NCBI GenBank assembly: GCA_030035585.1
Contig: CM057476.1
Span: 18,274,501-18,338,500, forward strand
DNA length: 64,000 nucleotides
Direction: 5' to 3'
DNA from: Dugong dugon
Taxonomy: Eukaryota > Chordata > Mammalia > Sirenia > Dugongidae
Part shown: one piece after another, positions 1 to 11,191 of the stretch
Layout: each line of letters starts with the position of its first letter
Position numbering within the stretch: position 1 is the stretch's first letter
The notes under the pieces: model-generated
The model's input: the letters and a program-made list of their open reading frames with translations, nothing else
The model's database searches: none
What the model was told of the DNA's origin: nothing
Translations under genes and position numbers: made by a program

Positions 1-254
1 TCTCCGAATTACTGCAGCCATTGGACAGCTTAGCCTTAGGGCCGAGACCTAACCACCCTTAGGGCCTTCTATGGAATGGGTATCCCTTCCCCAGGGAGGA
101 TGTTCTCTTCACTTACCTAAACTTATTTTCATAACGTAGTCTCTTCCCATGTACACCGTCCTGAATCCCGGTATTGGTTGTGTTGCTTTCCCTAAAGTGT
201 CAAAATGAAAGTTAGGGAAGCAGTGGCGCACATGGGAACTTATTCGCCTTCCCC
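1..254. other. Unannotated left edge
   Basis: No repeat, exon or RNA gene is recognised here. The short open frames are not supported by any familiar protein. Confidence 0.5.
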
Positions 255-775
255 CATCATGGTTTGAATTATGTCCCCCAAAAAATGTGTGTATCAATTT
301 GGCTGGGCCATGATTCCCAGAATTGTGTGGTTGGCCTCCATTTTGTGATTGTAATTTTATGTTAAAGAGGATTAGGGTGGGATTATAACACCACCCTTAC
401 CCACATCATATCCCTGATCCAATGTAAAGGGAGTTTCCCTAGGGTGTGGCCTGCACCACCTTTTACCTTACAAGAGATAAAAAGAAGGGAAGCAAGCAGA
501 GAATGGGGGACCTCATACCACTATGAAAGAAGTACCGGGAGCAGAGTGCGTCCTTTGGACCTGAGGTTCCTGCACAGAGAAGCTCCTAGTCCTGGGGAAG
601 ACTGATGATGATGAGGACCTTCCTCCAGAGCTGACAGAGAGAGAAAGCCTTCCCCTGGAGCTGACGCCCTGAATTTGGACTTCTAGCTTACTAGACTGTG
701 AGAAAATAAATTTCTCTTTTTGAAAGCCATCTACTTGTGGTATTTCTGTTGGAGCACCACTAGATGACTAAGACA
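255..775 (+). mobile_element. MaLR-like solo LTR, copy 1
   Basis: This is one of six copies of the same roughly 400-520 bp family in the window (others at 11192, 47998, 52709, 56098 and 61707). Family ends read TGTCATGGATTGAATT and ATGACTAAGACA, with a purine-rich middle and an AATAAA signal near the 3' end (here GAGAAAATAAATTTCTC). TG/CA ends, a late poly(A) signal and the 5-bp target duplications of other copies identify an LTR. The 3' part resembles mammalian MLT1/MaLR LTRs, so ERVL-MaLR is the likely class. The first two bases of this copy are decayed. No internal retroviral region flanks it. Confidence 0.75.
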
Positions 776-1384
776 CCCCTCTTCATCCTACCCCTTCCAT
801 GCTCACATTTCAGGGAGAATGCTGTTCTCCTTCTCTCTGGATTCTGAGAAGTTAGCTTTTGAGTGGACCAGGGCAGTGACAATGATGGTGTGGCCTCGGG
901 AAGGGAAAGGGAGAGTCAGTGTTGAGGTGAGAACTCAGGCCCCTGCTGCTCATCGCAGGATGTAGCCTGACCTCAGGACCCAACTCTGTCCTCATCTGTC
1001 CTCTCCTGAGGCCTCCATGGCTTCACCTCTGCAGTGAGGGAGGGGTTCTAGGATCTCCAGAGTACTTTTCCTGCCCAGCAAGCAATGGCTTGTCGTCTTG
1101 TTCCTCCAAGAGTCAGCCACTGTCTCCACGACCATCTGTGCATGACATTGCCTTTCCTGCCTCCTCCCCTCTGCCCCCACTACTCCCTGCCTCTTTTCTT
1201 TCTCCTAATTACTGCCCAATTCATTTCCTCTGTCAACCTCCTCCAATCACATGGTTCTTCAATTTGGGAACACGTATAATCAATCAGTTGATCAGTTAAA
1301 CAATCCATCCTACCCAGGGAGCACCTGTCATGGTCAGGGGTTATGCGGGGCCCTGTGGGAGAGAACAACAATCAACCCCACTTA
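776..1384. other. Unassigned sequence
   Basis: No repeat or gene is recognised. The open frames on both strands overlap one another and show no protein family features. The part near 1310-1380 faintly resembles an L2 end. Confidence 0.4.
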
Positions 1385-1560
1385 TCGAGTGACTCTTCTG
1401 TGCCTGTGGTGGCTTAGGAACTTGGGAGACATTTGATCCTCACAACAACCCCATAAGTTTCCTTGCCCATTAGAGGGGGTGAATGTGAGATCAGAGGTAA
1501 AGTGACTTGTCCAGTTTCCCTTAGTCCACAAATGAGGCAACAGGGCTGCTACAGCAGGGA
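1385..1560 (-). repeat. MIR SINE fragment
   Basis: The text runs from a 'cctcacaacaacccca' block to an antisense 'aaatgaggcaac' and 'aaagtgacttg' block, which are core MIR landmarks on the minus strand. It is heavily diverged. Confidence 0.6.
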
Positions 1561-2799
1561 TGGCCACAGAAATCAATGCTACCTGCCAGGGTTTGCACCA
1601 AACCTTGAGAGGACTCAGAGGTGAGGGCACCTGGGCAGGCCTGAGGAAAGGTAGCTGAGTAGGGTATGACTGGAGTGTGGGGAACAGGCACTGGAGCATC
1701 TCAGGGGGCAGCTGAACAGAAACCTCTCAAATGGAAGCAAATTCTGGTTCTGTTATTCAGACTAGGACTTGTGATTTGGGTGAGGAATGGAGGCTAGAAA
1801 TGTGCTCCAGGTTATGTTTCCCTCCTCCTTCTCCAGGGCACAGAGCATGTACAGTGAGCCTAGAGTAAATATTCTTTACCTCTTCAACCTGGGAGTGCCC
1901 TTTAAAGCAGGAGTGGACAGTGACAGACATGAAGGCGCCGCTATGAGACCTGAAATTGCAGAAAGGAGAGGGCCGACCTCTCACCCTCCTCCTGGCACGC
2001 ACTGCAAGGACTCTGTCTCCAGGTTCAACTTTGTGTCTGTGAGATAGTTGTGACTCACCAGATATCCCATATCGTTGGTCAACACCAAAACCCAACACAG
2101 AGTCTCCCGGACTCAAATCCCAAGTGATGGTAAACTAGGAAATCTGGGCTTTGATGTTTGGGAGTGGCAGTGATGGCAGGTCTTGTGGGAATGATAATTT
2201 TGAAATAGCAAAGCAGGAAAAGATGATTTCAAACATTTCACGCTTAAAGCCCATAGATGTAATATGTCTTACTATTGTGTAAATAAAATATGAAAAGAAC
2301 AAAAGAGACTTGACTCGTATTTCCTTTTTCTTTCTGACTTCACCCCTCCCTCTTCCTTTAGTTTCTGAAGCAGCAGGGGTGACCTTTCCCATTCGAACCT
2401 ACTTTGAGTGTCTTCTTCATCACTGCTAGAGTCATACCTCCTGTCTGCTCCCCAGTCTTTAGAAACATAAACATCAAGAACGATATTAGAGAGAATGGCA
2501 CACCTTTCCTCCTTACCCCAGTTGAGATCACCACTGCTCTTTCCCCTGGGTTCTCAGGCTTTCCATGGGCTCTGTGGAGTTAGAGGACCCCAACATGCCA
2601 ATGCTCACGGTTTGCAGACTTTAAGATGAGAGCCAGGAAGTGAAGGACTGCCCTTTCAGTGTCACTTCTCTGTTTCCACTGGGCCATTCTAGCTCTGACC
2701 CCAACTTTATCAACCTGAAATTCCAACTGTTAGGGACACATTGGGTTAGATGAATCCACTGAACAGACCTTGCACCAGGCTCAGAGTATCTGCTCAAGG
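1561..2799. other. Unassigned, apparently unique sequence
   Basis: No repeat family, exon or RNA gene could be recognised. Open frames near 1757-2116 occur on both strands over the same bases and have no recognisable domains, so I treat them as chance. Confidence 0.4.
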
Positions 2800-2804
2800 A
2801 AGCC

Positions 2805-2960
2805 TTCTGAGATGATGGAAATGTTCTCTCCGCATTGTCCAATACAGCAACCACCAGCATATAAGGTTCTTGGACATTTGAAATATGACTACTGTGGTTT
2901 AGTGATTATATTTTTATTTTAGCTAATTTAATTAATTAATCAGTGAAATTAATTTTAAAG
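2805..2960. mobile_element. Possible hAT-type (MER) DNA transposon remnant
   Basis: The stretch 'gatgatggaaatgttct', then 'ttgtccaata', then an AT-rich tail with 'ttaattaattaatcagtgaaattaatttta' spread over it recalls nonautonomous hAT-Charlie elements and shares phrases with the element at 21408-21933. It is partial and lacks clear terminal inverted repeats. Confidence 0.35.
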
Positions 2961-3034
2961 AGTGCAGCTCTAGAGATCTAAAGATGAGGAAGATGTAACC
3001 TTTCTTGCCTGTCCTTGTAGAAAAGTTTGCTGAC

Positions 3035-5175
3035 CTGATCTTCACCTGGAAAATCAGTTTCTTTCACTACACCCCAACCCTCATTCCTACCAGGAACTGG
3101 AATCAGGGTAGTTCTCCAGACTGACCCAGCAAGAAACCCCTGCTTTCCTTATCTATATTTTTTCCATAACAGTTGGCTGATTCCAGATTGTGTACCATTT
3201 TGACTTGCTCTTGAGGCCACCTACAATTACAGAAATGAAAAAAACTATGAGGATCACATCATGCTGAGTATGGTTTGTACATTTCTTTCTGTTTTTGACT
3301 TTAGAAAACCAGATATCAGACAGTGGTGGAGTTCAAGGACCCAAAAGAAAGAGATGACACCCAAGGAAAGGCACAGGGTTTTCCTGGAGGATGTGTCTCT
3401 CTCCAGCCCATTTGGGTTGGCAGTTACAAAATTCTTAATCCAAGGGGAGAGTGCTAGTGAGGAAAAGGCTCCATCCCATAGTTTATGAGCTGGAGTTATC
3501 ATTTTTGAATGCTCTCTTGACTCAGGTATCAGTTGGTAAGAGTTTTCCGTTGGACTCCCAAAGAAAACAGTATGTATCATCTATAACGTACATAGTGAGG
3601 ATCTCATACCTGGACTCAATTGAAAAAGAAAGAAGCCAGGAAAGCAACACTTCCGAGACAAAGATTGGCAACCCTACCTTGGCATTAGATGGGGCGTCAT
3701 CTGCCCTGTTGCTGGGGAACATCTTTAATGTGTCATCCTGGGGAGCTAGTAGGACACAGAGTAAGTGTGAGCACATTGGTGGTGATGTTCAAGAATTACT
3801 CTAAGAACTTGATTAACTTGAAAATGGGACAAGAGTGTGTTGAAGTGTTTGGATAAAAACACGGGCATCTTCCTTGGAGGAAGAGGGATGGCCAATAAGA
3901 ATAACTGGAAAGTGATGACTAACTGTGGCCTTGGTTTTGTTGCTAAGGTAACCTAAAGCCTTGTGAGACAGTCAGTCTACAAACTACTAAAATACTCTGA
4001 TTTAATGACAGAGTCCCATCCTTCTGACCATTTTTTAAGCCTTGGTAAATTGCCGGTATCTTCTCAACATCTTCCATGATCATATCAGCTCCCACAGATG
4101 CTGTGTGCTGCTACTGTGTGTATTATTGGAAGTATAGAATTTTTCACTTGACTAAAAACGGCCTTATATTGAGTCACTGAATTCAGTTACAGGCAAAACA
4201 TTTTATTGTATTTATTCAGTAATCTTTTGTTATAAAGATAGTCATAATAAAAGAGTTGAAAATATTAATGCTCTCCCATTTAAAAATTTGCACTTGTTGT
4301 TCTTACCTGCCGTTGAGTGGCCCCTGGCTATGATGACCCATGTGTTACAGAGTAGAACTGCTCCATAGGGTTTTCTTGGCTGTGATCTTTATGGAAGCAG
4401 ATTGCCAAGCGTTTCTCCACAGAGCTACTGGATGGGTTCAAACCATCAACCTTTGCATTAGTAGCTGTTTGTAAACCACTTGTCACCCGCTCTCCTCCCT
4501 TTCAAAATGTTTTTGTTGTTGTTGTTAGTTGCTTCAAGTTGATTCCAACTCATGGTGACCTATGTGTGCAGAGTAGAACTGCCCCATAGGGTTTTCAAGG
4601 CTGTGACCTTTCAGAAGAGAATTGTCAGGCCTGTCTTCCAAGGTGCCTCTGGGTGGGTTTGAGCCCTCCAGTCTTTCAGATGGTAGTCGAGCGCTTAAGT
4701 GTTTGTGCCACCCAGGGACTCCCATTTAAAAATAGCCACTATTAGTCATGATATTTTTCATCCCAGTCTTCCCTTTCTGTACCGTGTGTGTGTACTCCTT
4801 GAGACAGGCGGCCGTCCGTGCTTCCGTAGCCGTCTTTCCAACAGTGGGAGCGTTCATTACACTGGGAAGTGTGGATAGAACACTGAAGCCCTCTTAGCCA
4901 AATGTGCCAGAGAGCTGCGGCAAGGGTGATGGACACCAGGCTAATAACCAAAGGTACTGTGAGTTCTTATTTGTAACTGTCCCTAGGGTGTGAAGCTTAC
5001 AGGCTTTGAGCCTTTCAGGGCACATGATGCTAATGGCATCAAACACCCTAAAATATCTTCCTGATCTTTATCTGCTTTATGTCTGGTGCTGGGAAGTGAC
5101 CCCAGCAGGGACAGTTTGAACTGATGATCCCATGGGCTGCCTTATGCCTTTCACAGCCTGTGAGCCGACCAGCAG
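3035..5175 (+). repeat. Tandem duplication, unit A
   Basis: The unit aligns end to end and in the same orientation with 5785-7505. Shared landmarks in order include 'aaattcttaatccaagg', 'aggtaacctaaagc', 'taatgacagagtccc', 'agtcttcc', and 'aagggtgatggacaccagg'. After removing the SINE pair at 4288-4720, unit A is about 1.71 kb, matching unit B at about 1.72 kb. The copies carry many substitutions and small indels, so the event is old. I see no convincing exon: the longest frame (3451-3804) is not kept open in unit B. Most likely an ancient noncoding or pseudogenic tandem duplication, or a pair of unrecognised repeats. Confidence 0.75.
4288..4720 (-). mobile_element. Two AfroSINEs inserted head to tail in unit A
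   Basis: Two minus-strand AfroSINE copies (about 4294-4490 and 4509-4720) lie between a 13-bp direct repeat CCCATTTAAAAAT (4275-4287 and 4721-4733). Each reads, on the plus strand, from the tail segment 'gtagaactg' to the tRNA-like head ending 'ccacccagggactc'. The left copy is more diverged. The paralogous position in unit B (near 7065) has no SINE and shows the empty site. Confidence 0.8.
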
Positions 5176-5389
5176 CCTGTGGACTTCCTGTGTGCATTTC
5201 ACACTAGTGGAAATGCCAAAAGCTGGTAAAATACACCTATGGCTCCCCTGGTGTGTGACCCATCACGAATAATGACAGGCAGTGTTTGTGGTCTCCTGGG
5301 CTCAGGTACTTCAGGCCCATACACGGATGCTGGACTCCCTTGCACAGTGACTGATGAATGCATGACTGAGAGATGAGTGCAGCTCAGTA
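5176..5389. other. Spacer between duplicated units
   Basis: Nothing recognised in this part of the spacer. Confidence 0.4.
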
Positions 5390-5580
5390 GTTCTCAGCAT
5401 CAGCCCTGAGGTCAGGCCTGGGTTGCATTTCGGCTTTTCCACTTAGGAGATCGAGAGCTTGGGGCATTCATGTCTGCACCTCAGTTTCTCCATCTGAGAA
5501 GTGGGGATAGTAATTAAACCTCTAGGTACCGCTGTGGTGAAGATTGAATGAGTTAATATATGTAACGTGTGCAGTTTTGA
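5390..5580 (+). repeat. MIR SINE
   Basis: The block contains 'cacctcagtttctccatctg', followed by 'gtggggatagtaatta' and 'gaatgagttaatatatgtaa'. These are the MIR core and 3' landmarks in plus orientation. Confidence 0.7.
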
Positions 5581-5641
5581 TGGAAGTTATTTTGAAACCA
5601 TTAACACTGTCAATTGTACTGTGTAAGTGGGACATATTTTC

Positions 5642-5722
5642 TGACACACACAAACTCACCCACATACACATATTCACAATCACACCAAATAGACACCCAC
5701 CTACACCCATGCACACCCACCC
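5642..5722. repeat. CA-rich low-complexity tract
   Basis: An imperfect CA/CCCA-rich stretch between the duplicated units. It contains a phrase (attcacaatcacacca) that recurs with small changes in the CA-rich tract at 12890-12958. Confidence 0.7.
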
Positions 5723-5784
5723 TTACCGCCTAAATGGAGCCCAGCTGCATCCGGGGATGGTAAAAACATGGCCATAGTTCTTCA

Positions 5785-7505
5785 TCTGGAACATCCGTTT
5801 CTTTTACCACACCCCTGATCCTCATTCCCACCGGGAATTTGGAATTAAGCTGTCTCTCCAGGCTAATGCAGGCAAGGAAGCTCTATTTTTCTTATTATCT
5901 AGATTTTTTCCACCATAGTTGAGTGACTCTAGACTACTACGTGCCCTTTTCAAATGCTCTTGAGACCACCTGTGATTCCAGAAAAGAAAACACAATGATA
6001 ATCAGATCCTGCTGGCTACTGTTGGCATAGGCCTTTTGTTCTCTTGGTTACTTTAGAAAAACAGATGGAAAGCAGAACTTGAGTTCTGGACCCAAAAGTA
6101 AGCAGAGAGAACACTGGTGGAAAAGGCATGAGCTGTTCCTGTAGGATGTTTCTCTAAAGCCATTTCTGTTTTCAGTTCCAAAATTCTTAATCCAAGGAGA
6201 AATTACTGCAGAGGAAAAGGCCCCCAACCATAGAGTTTATGACCTGATGCTACCAGTTTTTGTATGCCCTCTTGAATCAAGTAGTAGTTGGTAAGAGTGT
6301 CCCTTTGAACCACCAAAGAAAACCGTATCTGTCATCTGTTATGTACTTCGGTGTTTTCATATCTGAAATCACGTGAAAAAGAAATAAACCAAGAAAGCAA
6401 CATTTCTGTCTGAGACATTGATTGACAAGCTCACCTTAGCACTAGATGCAGCCTCCTCATCTGTGCAGTCTGTGAATATGTCCTTCAGTGGGTCATCCAG
6501 GGAAGCTAGGAGGACACAGTAACTGTCAGTACATTGATGGGGCTGCTCGTGAATATCTCTAGGAGCTTTACTTGATTTGGAAAATGAGCTAGAATGCTTG
6601 GATGTACTTTTTTATTAAGCATGGACTGAGCTGATGCTGGACCATCCTTGGTGGAGGAAACATGGCAGAGGACAGGAGCACAAAAGAAATGAGAAACAGA
6701 GTCCTTGGCTTTTAGCCCAGGTAACCTAAAGCAACGTGAAATAGTCAGTCTACAAATGATTCTGAAACACACGCTGTGATGTAATGACAGAGTCCCTTCA
6801 CTCCTTCTGCCCGTTTGAAGTCCAGCTAAATGGCCAGTGTCTTCTTGCCATCTTCCAAGACCATTTCAGCCTCCACAGGTCCACGTGTGCTGCTACTTTT
6901 ATCATCAGTAGGATAGAATTTTGCACTCGATTAAAAGCACCCTTGCTTTTGGGACTGCATTCCATTTTATGCCACACTTTCTCTTTTATTTATTCACTAG
7001 TCCTTTGTTATACAGATAGTCAGTTATGGAAGCTTTGAAAATACTGAAATCCTACCGTTGAAAAATACCATAATTCATCAAGTTATATGTATTGTTCCAG
7101 TCTTCCTTTTCTATGCCATGTGTGTGTGTATTCATTGAGTGAGGGGACCGTCCGTGCTCACGCTAGCCATCCAGTGTAGGGGAGTTCACTCTGGACGGGA
7201 GGCAGGGGTTGAGTGTGATGCTCTCTAACCCACCTGATGAGAGCTGCAACAAGGGTGATGGACACCAGGTTAATAACAGTTGGTACTTTTGCTTCTTATT
7301 TGTCACTGCCCCTGGAGTGTGTAGCTTGAAGGCTTTGAGTGTTTCAAGACTTGTAGTGATAATGCTATCAAATACCACCAAAATACCTCTGTGATTCTTT
7401 TTAGTTTGGGGCCAGCTGCTGAGGAATGACCGTAGCAGTAACAGAGGATGGCCAGATGTTCTACATAGTGTCCCTCTACTGTCAGAATCTGTGAGCTGAC
7501 CGGGT
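5785..7505 (+). repeat. Tandem duplication, unit B
   Basis: This is the downstream partner of 3035-5175, same orientation and co-linear over its whole length. It lacks the two SINEs of unit A, so it shows the older state of that site ('cgttgaaaaatacc'). Frames differ between the copies and no open frame is shared, which argues against a conserved protein. A noncoding or pseudogenic source is most likely, but I cannot name it. Confidence 0.75.
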
Positions 7506-7864
7506 GGAGGGACATAATCTATTATAAAATCCTGTGTTGTAAAAGCTGTGAAACAATGTCATCTTGTATTATTTGTTTCTCGTAAATGTAAGTGCCTCAA
7601 AACCATGACAGTTGCCAGGTCATGGAAGGAACCATAGCTCAGCTGTTGCAGAGTGCTCTGTGGGAAAGGTCAGGAGAACTGAGTCGTGTATTGCATCAAA
7701 ATAGCATTAATAGAGACTCGGTCTTTTGACAGGTGTTATTCTACATGAAAACACATGTTACTACCTATTTATATATATTTTTATTTCTCTTCTCCTCTTT
7801 ACACATTATTTTTTTTGTCTGTATGTAACTAGCTTACTTTGCACTTGTCTGATCATAACCACTC
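7506..7864. other. Unassigned sequence
   Basis: An AT-rich stretch with no recognised repeat or gene. Confidence 0.4.
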
Positions 7865-7976
7865 TACAGGACAGAGTAGAACTGCCCCATAGGGTTTCCA
7901 AGGGGCGGCTGGTAGATTCGAACCTCTGATCTTTTGGTTACAGGCAATCCCTTAACCACTGCACCTCCAGAGCCCT
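7865..7976 (-). mobile_element. AfroSINE, truncated
   Basis: On the plus strand the copy reads 'agagtagaactgccccatag', then the 'ttcgaacctctgatctttt' box, then the antisense tRNA-like head 'ttaaccactgcacct'. The RTE-like tail segment is missing at the left. Confidence 0.85.
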
Positions 7977-7985
7977 GATGTCTAC

Positions 7986-8830
7986 TAGTCTCTATTAATT
8001 CATTAACCTGTTTCTCTGTCTGTCATTGTGTGTGAAACACTGGCTACTTATTAGGTAATTAACATAAACATTCACTAGATTTTCATCAGGGCTTTCCTCT
8101 GGAGAGGTGGATGGGTTGGGTGAAAGCATATAAGTGGTATCTCTGTAAAGTTAGAATTTTAGATAACCTCCAAAGTTTAAAAGTAAATGTGTTTCACTTC
8201 ATAAACTGGATGCACATTTTCTTATGACCTGTTTTGGAAACTTAGTGATATGAATGGAAGCAGCATGGCCCCCAAATATACTGAAACTAAATACAGATTC
8301 CAAATGAAGAGGGGAGAGAAAGAATATTAAAAATGAAGGTCGGTTCCCTTTATTGAGTGAAATGGCTCCCTACACATCTCCACCATTCTAGATTCACTCC
8401 AAATGTCTGAAATTCATCATTTCAGTAGGTTTTTAGTGAAGTCAAAACAGCATTAGAATAGACATTGCCATATTTCCCCAGTGCATACTTAATGGGGGCA
8501 TGAAAGGTACAAGACTTAAGAGGAAATACTACATTTTTGTAAATGAAGAAAACTTTTAAAGGCAACCTGCTTGATAGAAGAGTCAAAATAGAGGTTGAGG
8601 TATAAAACATAACTATAAAACACATTTATAAGTCTGGATGACAAATTGGAGAGGAGAAAGTGAAAAATGATGAGAAAAACATTTGAGAAAAAGATAAGTG
8701 GCCCATTTGGAGTGGGGTCATCCAAATGTCACTGTGAACATACCTCTAGAACAACAATTTAGGTTTCCCATCTTGGAAGACACTGGTATGAAGTCGAGAA
8801 CTTTTCTACCTGCTTCCAACTCTTAAAGTG
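7986..8830 (+). repeat. Paired block C (related to 9390-9620)
   Basis: Two segments here match the block at 9390-9620 in the same order: 7986-8110 with 9390-9525 (shared 'cattttcatcag' type text and 'gtaattaa') and 8757-8830 with 9538-9612 (shared 'acttttctacctgctt' and 'acttttcttcctgctg'). About 640 bp (8115-8755) is present only in this copy. It may be a second duplication or two copies of an unrecognised interspersed repeat. Confidence 0.5.
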
Positions 8831-9389
8831 TTAGCACACAGAGTGACAGAACCAAGGGCAAGATGTGCATCATCACATAACCACGGCAACGGGCCATCAC
8901 AGAATTTTAAGAGTAAAGGCACTCTACACTTTATGGGGTCCATCTGCCACTCTCTAGGCATGTGTGTTTTTACGTGTATAAGTGTTTCAATTAAGAGTAA
9001 ATGTTTTGTCTTAAAACCTGAACCCTAGACCCACACTTTATTATTATTTTTAAAACAAGTCATATGAGGGAAAATGACCTGCCTCCCAAGTAGAGTCAAT
9101 AGTGAGAATTTCAAGCCGAAGAGGAAAACCGATGACATGTTGAGAAGAGACGGACCATTCTGCATCTGAAATACCATCCTCACCCATTTGTACGATTCAT
9201 GAGTTACCAAAAATTTCTAGAAGAAAATAATTTTTTCTGTAGTAGATAAAAATAACATTAATGTAAATTCAGTTTTAAAAGGTTATATTTCTCTTTCTAA
9301 GAATATATTGATCAAATTATATAAATCCTCTTGAATCTATAAATTACCCACTTTTTCTTTGTGTGGAACTATGTGTATTTGGTTATCTC
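8831..9389. other. Unassigned AT-rich sequence
   Basis: No repeat, exon or RNA gene is recognised. Confidence 0.4.
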
Positions 9390-9620
9390 TCAGTCTCTGA
9401 GTTCACTGAGCAATTTCTGTATCATTCTGCGTTTGAAAGGCTGGCTATTCACTGAGTAATTAAGAAAAAAAAAATCCACTACATTTTCATCAGTGCATTC
9501 GATTGGAGGAACAGAATTCAGAAAGCGATTATAAACAGCAGTTAGACTTGCCATTTTCAGAGAACACTTGGAACAAAGCAGAGGACTTTTCTTCCTGCTG
9601 CCATCTCTGAGTGGCCACAG
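9390..9620 (+). repeat. Paired block D (related to 7986-8830)
   Basis: Shorter partner of block C, as described there. Either a deletion here or an insertion in C explains the length difference. Confidence 0.5.
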
Positions 9621-10135
9621 TATATGAAGAATAAATGAGAAAATACAGATAAAGCCATTAGGACAATTCTGGTACCGTGTCACTGCTGTGTAATTGTTCA
9701 ATTAATAGATCTGGAAGCATGTGCAGAAACTACAAGCTGTTACTTCCAGAGGCAGAACCTGGAAAGCTGCAGAACAGGGAGGAAGGAAATGCAGATTTCA
9801 ATGTACAGTTTTGGTACCTTTTGAATTTTCTATGAGTATCTTTTTCTTGTTGCTATTATTATGCCGAAACAAAGAAACACAATAAAAGACAAAACAAACA
9901 AAAACTGTCTCCCCTCTAATGGTGGCAGAAACAGAAATCATGTTTTGCTTGTGGTTCGTGGGGTGAGGTATTCAGACAGGGCACAGCGGGGATGGCTCAT
10001 TTCTGCTTTATGACGTCTAGGGAGAGATTGGTAGGTGAAGCACAGGGGACTTTTAGGGCAGTGAAACCATTCTTTCTGTATGATGTTATAATGGTGGATA
10101 TGTGACATTATGCATTTGTTGAAACCCGCATCTTA

Positions 10136-10725
10136 GGAATTGTGTTGCTGAAAGGATATGTTGAAGTCTTAACTCCCAGTACCTGTGAATGTGACCTTGT
10201 TTGGAAATAGGATCTTTGAAGATGTTATCAGTTAAATTAACATAAGGTCATATTGGAGGAGGGCGGCTCCTAATCCATTATGAGTGGTGTCCTTATAAGA
10301 AGCAGAGACACAGACACAGAGGGAAGATGGTCACGTGATGACAAACACAAAGATTGGTGTGATACATCTGCAAGTTAAGGATCGCTGGCCGTCGCCAGAA
10401 GCTGAAACAGCCACGGAACAGAGCTTCCCTCACAGCCCCCAGAATGAATCGACATGCTGACACCCTGATTATAGACCCTCAATGAGATGGATTGACATAG
10501 TGGCAGCAACAATGGGCTCAAACATAGTAATGATTGTGAGGATGGCACAAGACCAGGCAGTGTTTCATTCTGTTGTACACAGGGGTCACCATGAGTTGGA
10601 ACTAACTCAACCCCACCTAGCAACAACCTGACAAAAAGCCTCCAGTACTGTGAGAAAGTACATTTTTGTTCTTCTAAGCACTTGTTTTGTGGTAGTTTGT
10701 TACAGCAATCTTAGGAAACTAATAC
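10136..10725 (+). mobile_element. MLT1-like LTR, interrupted by RTE
   Basis: Landmarks of the mammalian MLT1 (ERVL-MaLR) LTR are readable in order: 'atatgttgaagtcttaactc', 'gtgaccttgtttggaaatag', 'ggtgtccttataagaag', 'agacacagagggaagatgg', then after the RTE insert 'gcctccagtactgtgagaa' and 'aggaaactaatac'. It inserted into an old LINE 3' end and itself received the RTE fragment at 10477-10627. Confidence 0.75.
10477..10627 (+). mobile_element. RTE-class LINE, 3' terminal fragment
   Basis: Begins 'cctcaatgagatggattgac' and ends in 'cacctagcaacaac', the same 3' end as the copy at 20618-20892 and, on the opposite strand, the large RTE at 61250-63530. It is heavily 5' truncated. The segment 'caccatgagttggaactaac' resembles the AfroSINE tail. 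Confidence 0.8.
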
Positions 10726-10965
10726 GCTATAGAACCATACAACAGAAAAGATGAACCTTAATGTAAACTGTACTTTAATAATAACGTACCAGTGCTGGTT
10801 CTTTAATTGTAAAAAATGCACTGTAGTAATCACAGACTTCAATAATAGGGGGAACAGTGTGCTGGGGAAGGGAAGTCGGTGAGTATGAGAACTTTCGGTA
10901 CTATCTGCTAAATTTTTATGTTAATCTGAAACAGTTCTAAAAATAATCCTATTAATAAATAAAAC

Positions 10966-11191
10966 AATTCTGGCAGCACTGTTTCAGGGATAGATCTATT
11001 TTAGCAAATGTTCAACAGTTGGCTAATGTGCAGACATTAACAGGAGACGTTGTCTACCGTTAAATGTGAACCAAATGCATCTTTTATTCTGTGGTTGTAG
11101 CACTAGTGGGTGACTTAGTAAATGACAGTTTTCACACCTAAATAAAATATGATCATAATTTTTATAGTTTTCTCCTAAATATGGGACACAG
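10966..11191. other. Unassigned AT-rich sequence
   Basis: Nothing recognised. Confidence 0.4.

Larger units (their letters stand above)
9625..10965 (+). mobile_element. Old L1-type 3' end split by an LTR
   Basis: The left part ends with 'tataatggtggatatgtgacattatgcatttgtt' type text (near 10087-10125) and the right part resumes with 'gatgaaccttaatgtaaact' (10751 on), ending in 'aaaataatcc'. Together they read like one old LINE 3' end (L1M-like) interrupted by the LTR at 10136-10725. The family name is uncertain. Confidence 0.5.

Noticed and set aside
1382..2116. 105- and 119-codon minus-strand frames
   Set aside because: No domain, overlap with plus-strand frames, and partly within a MIR.
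3451..3804. 117-codon frame in duplicated unit A
   Set aside because: The frame is not kept in unit B and shows no family features.
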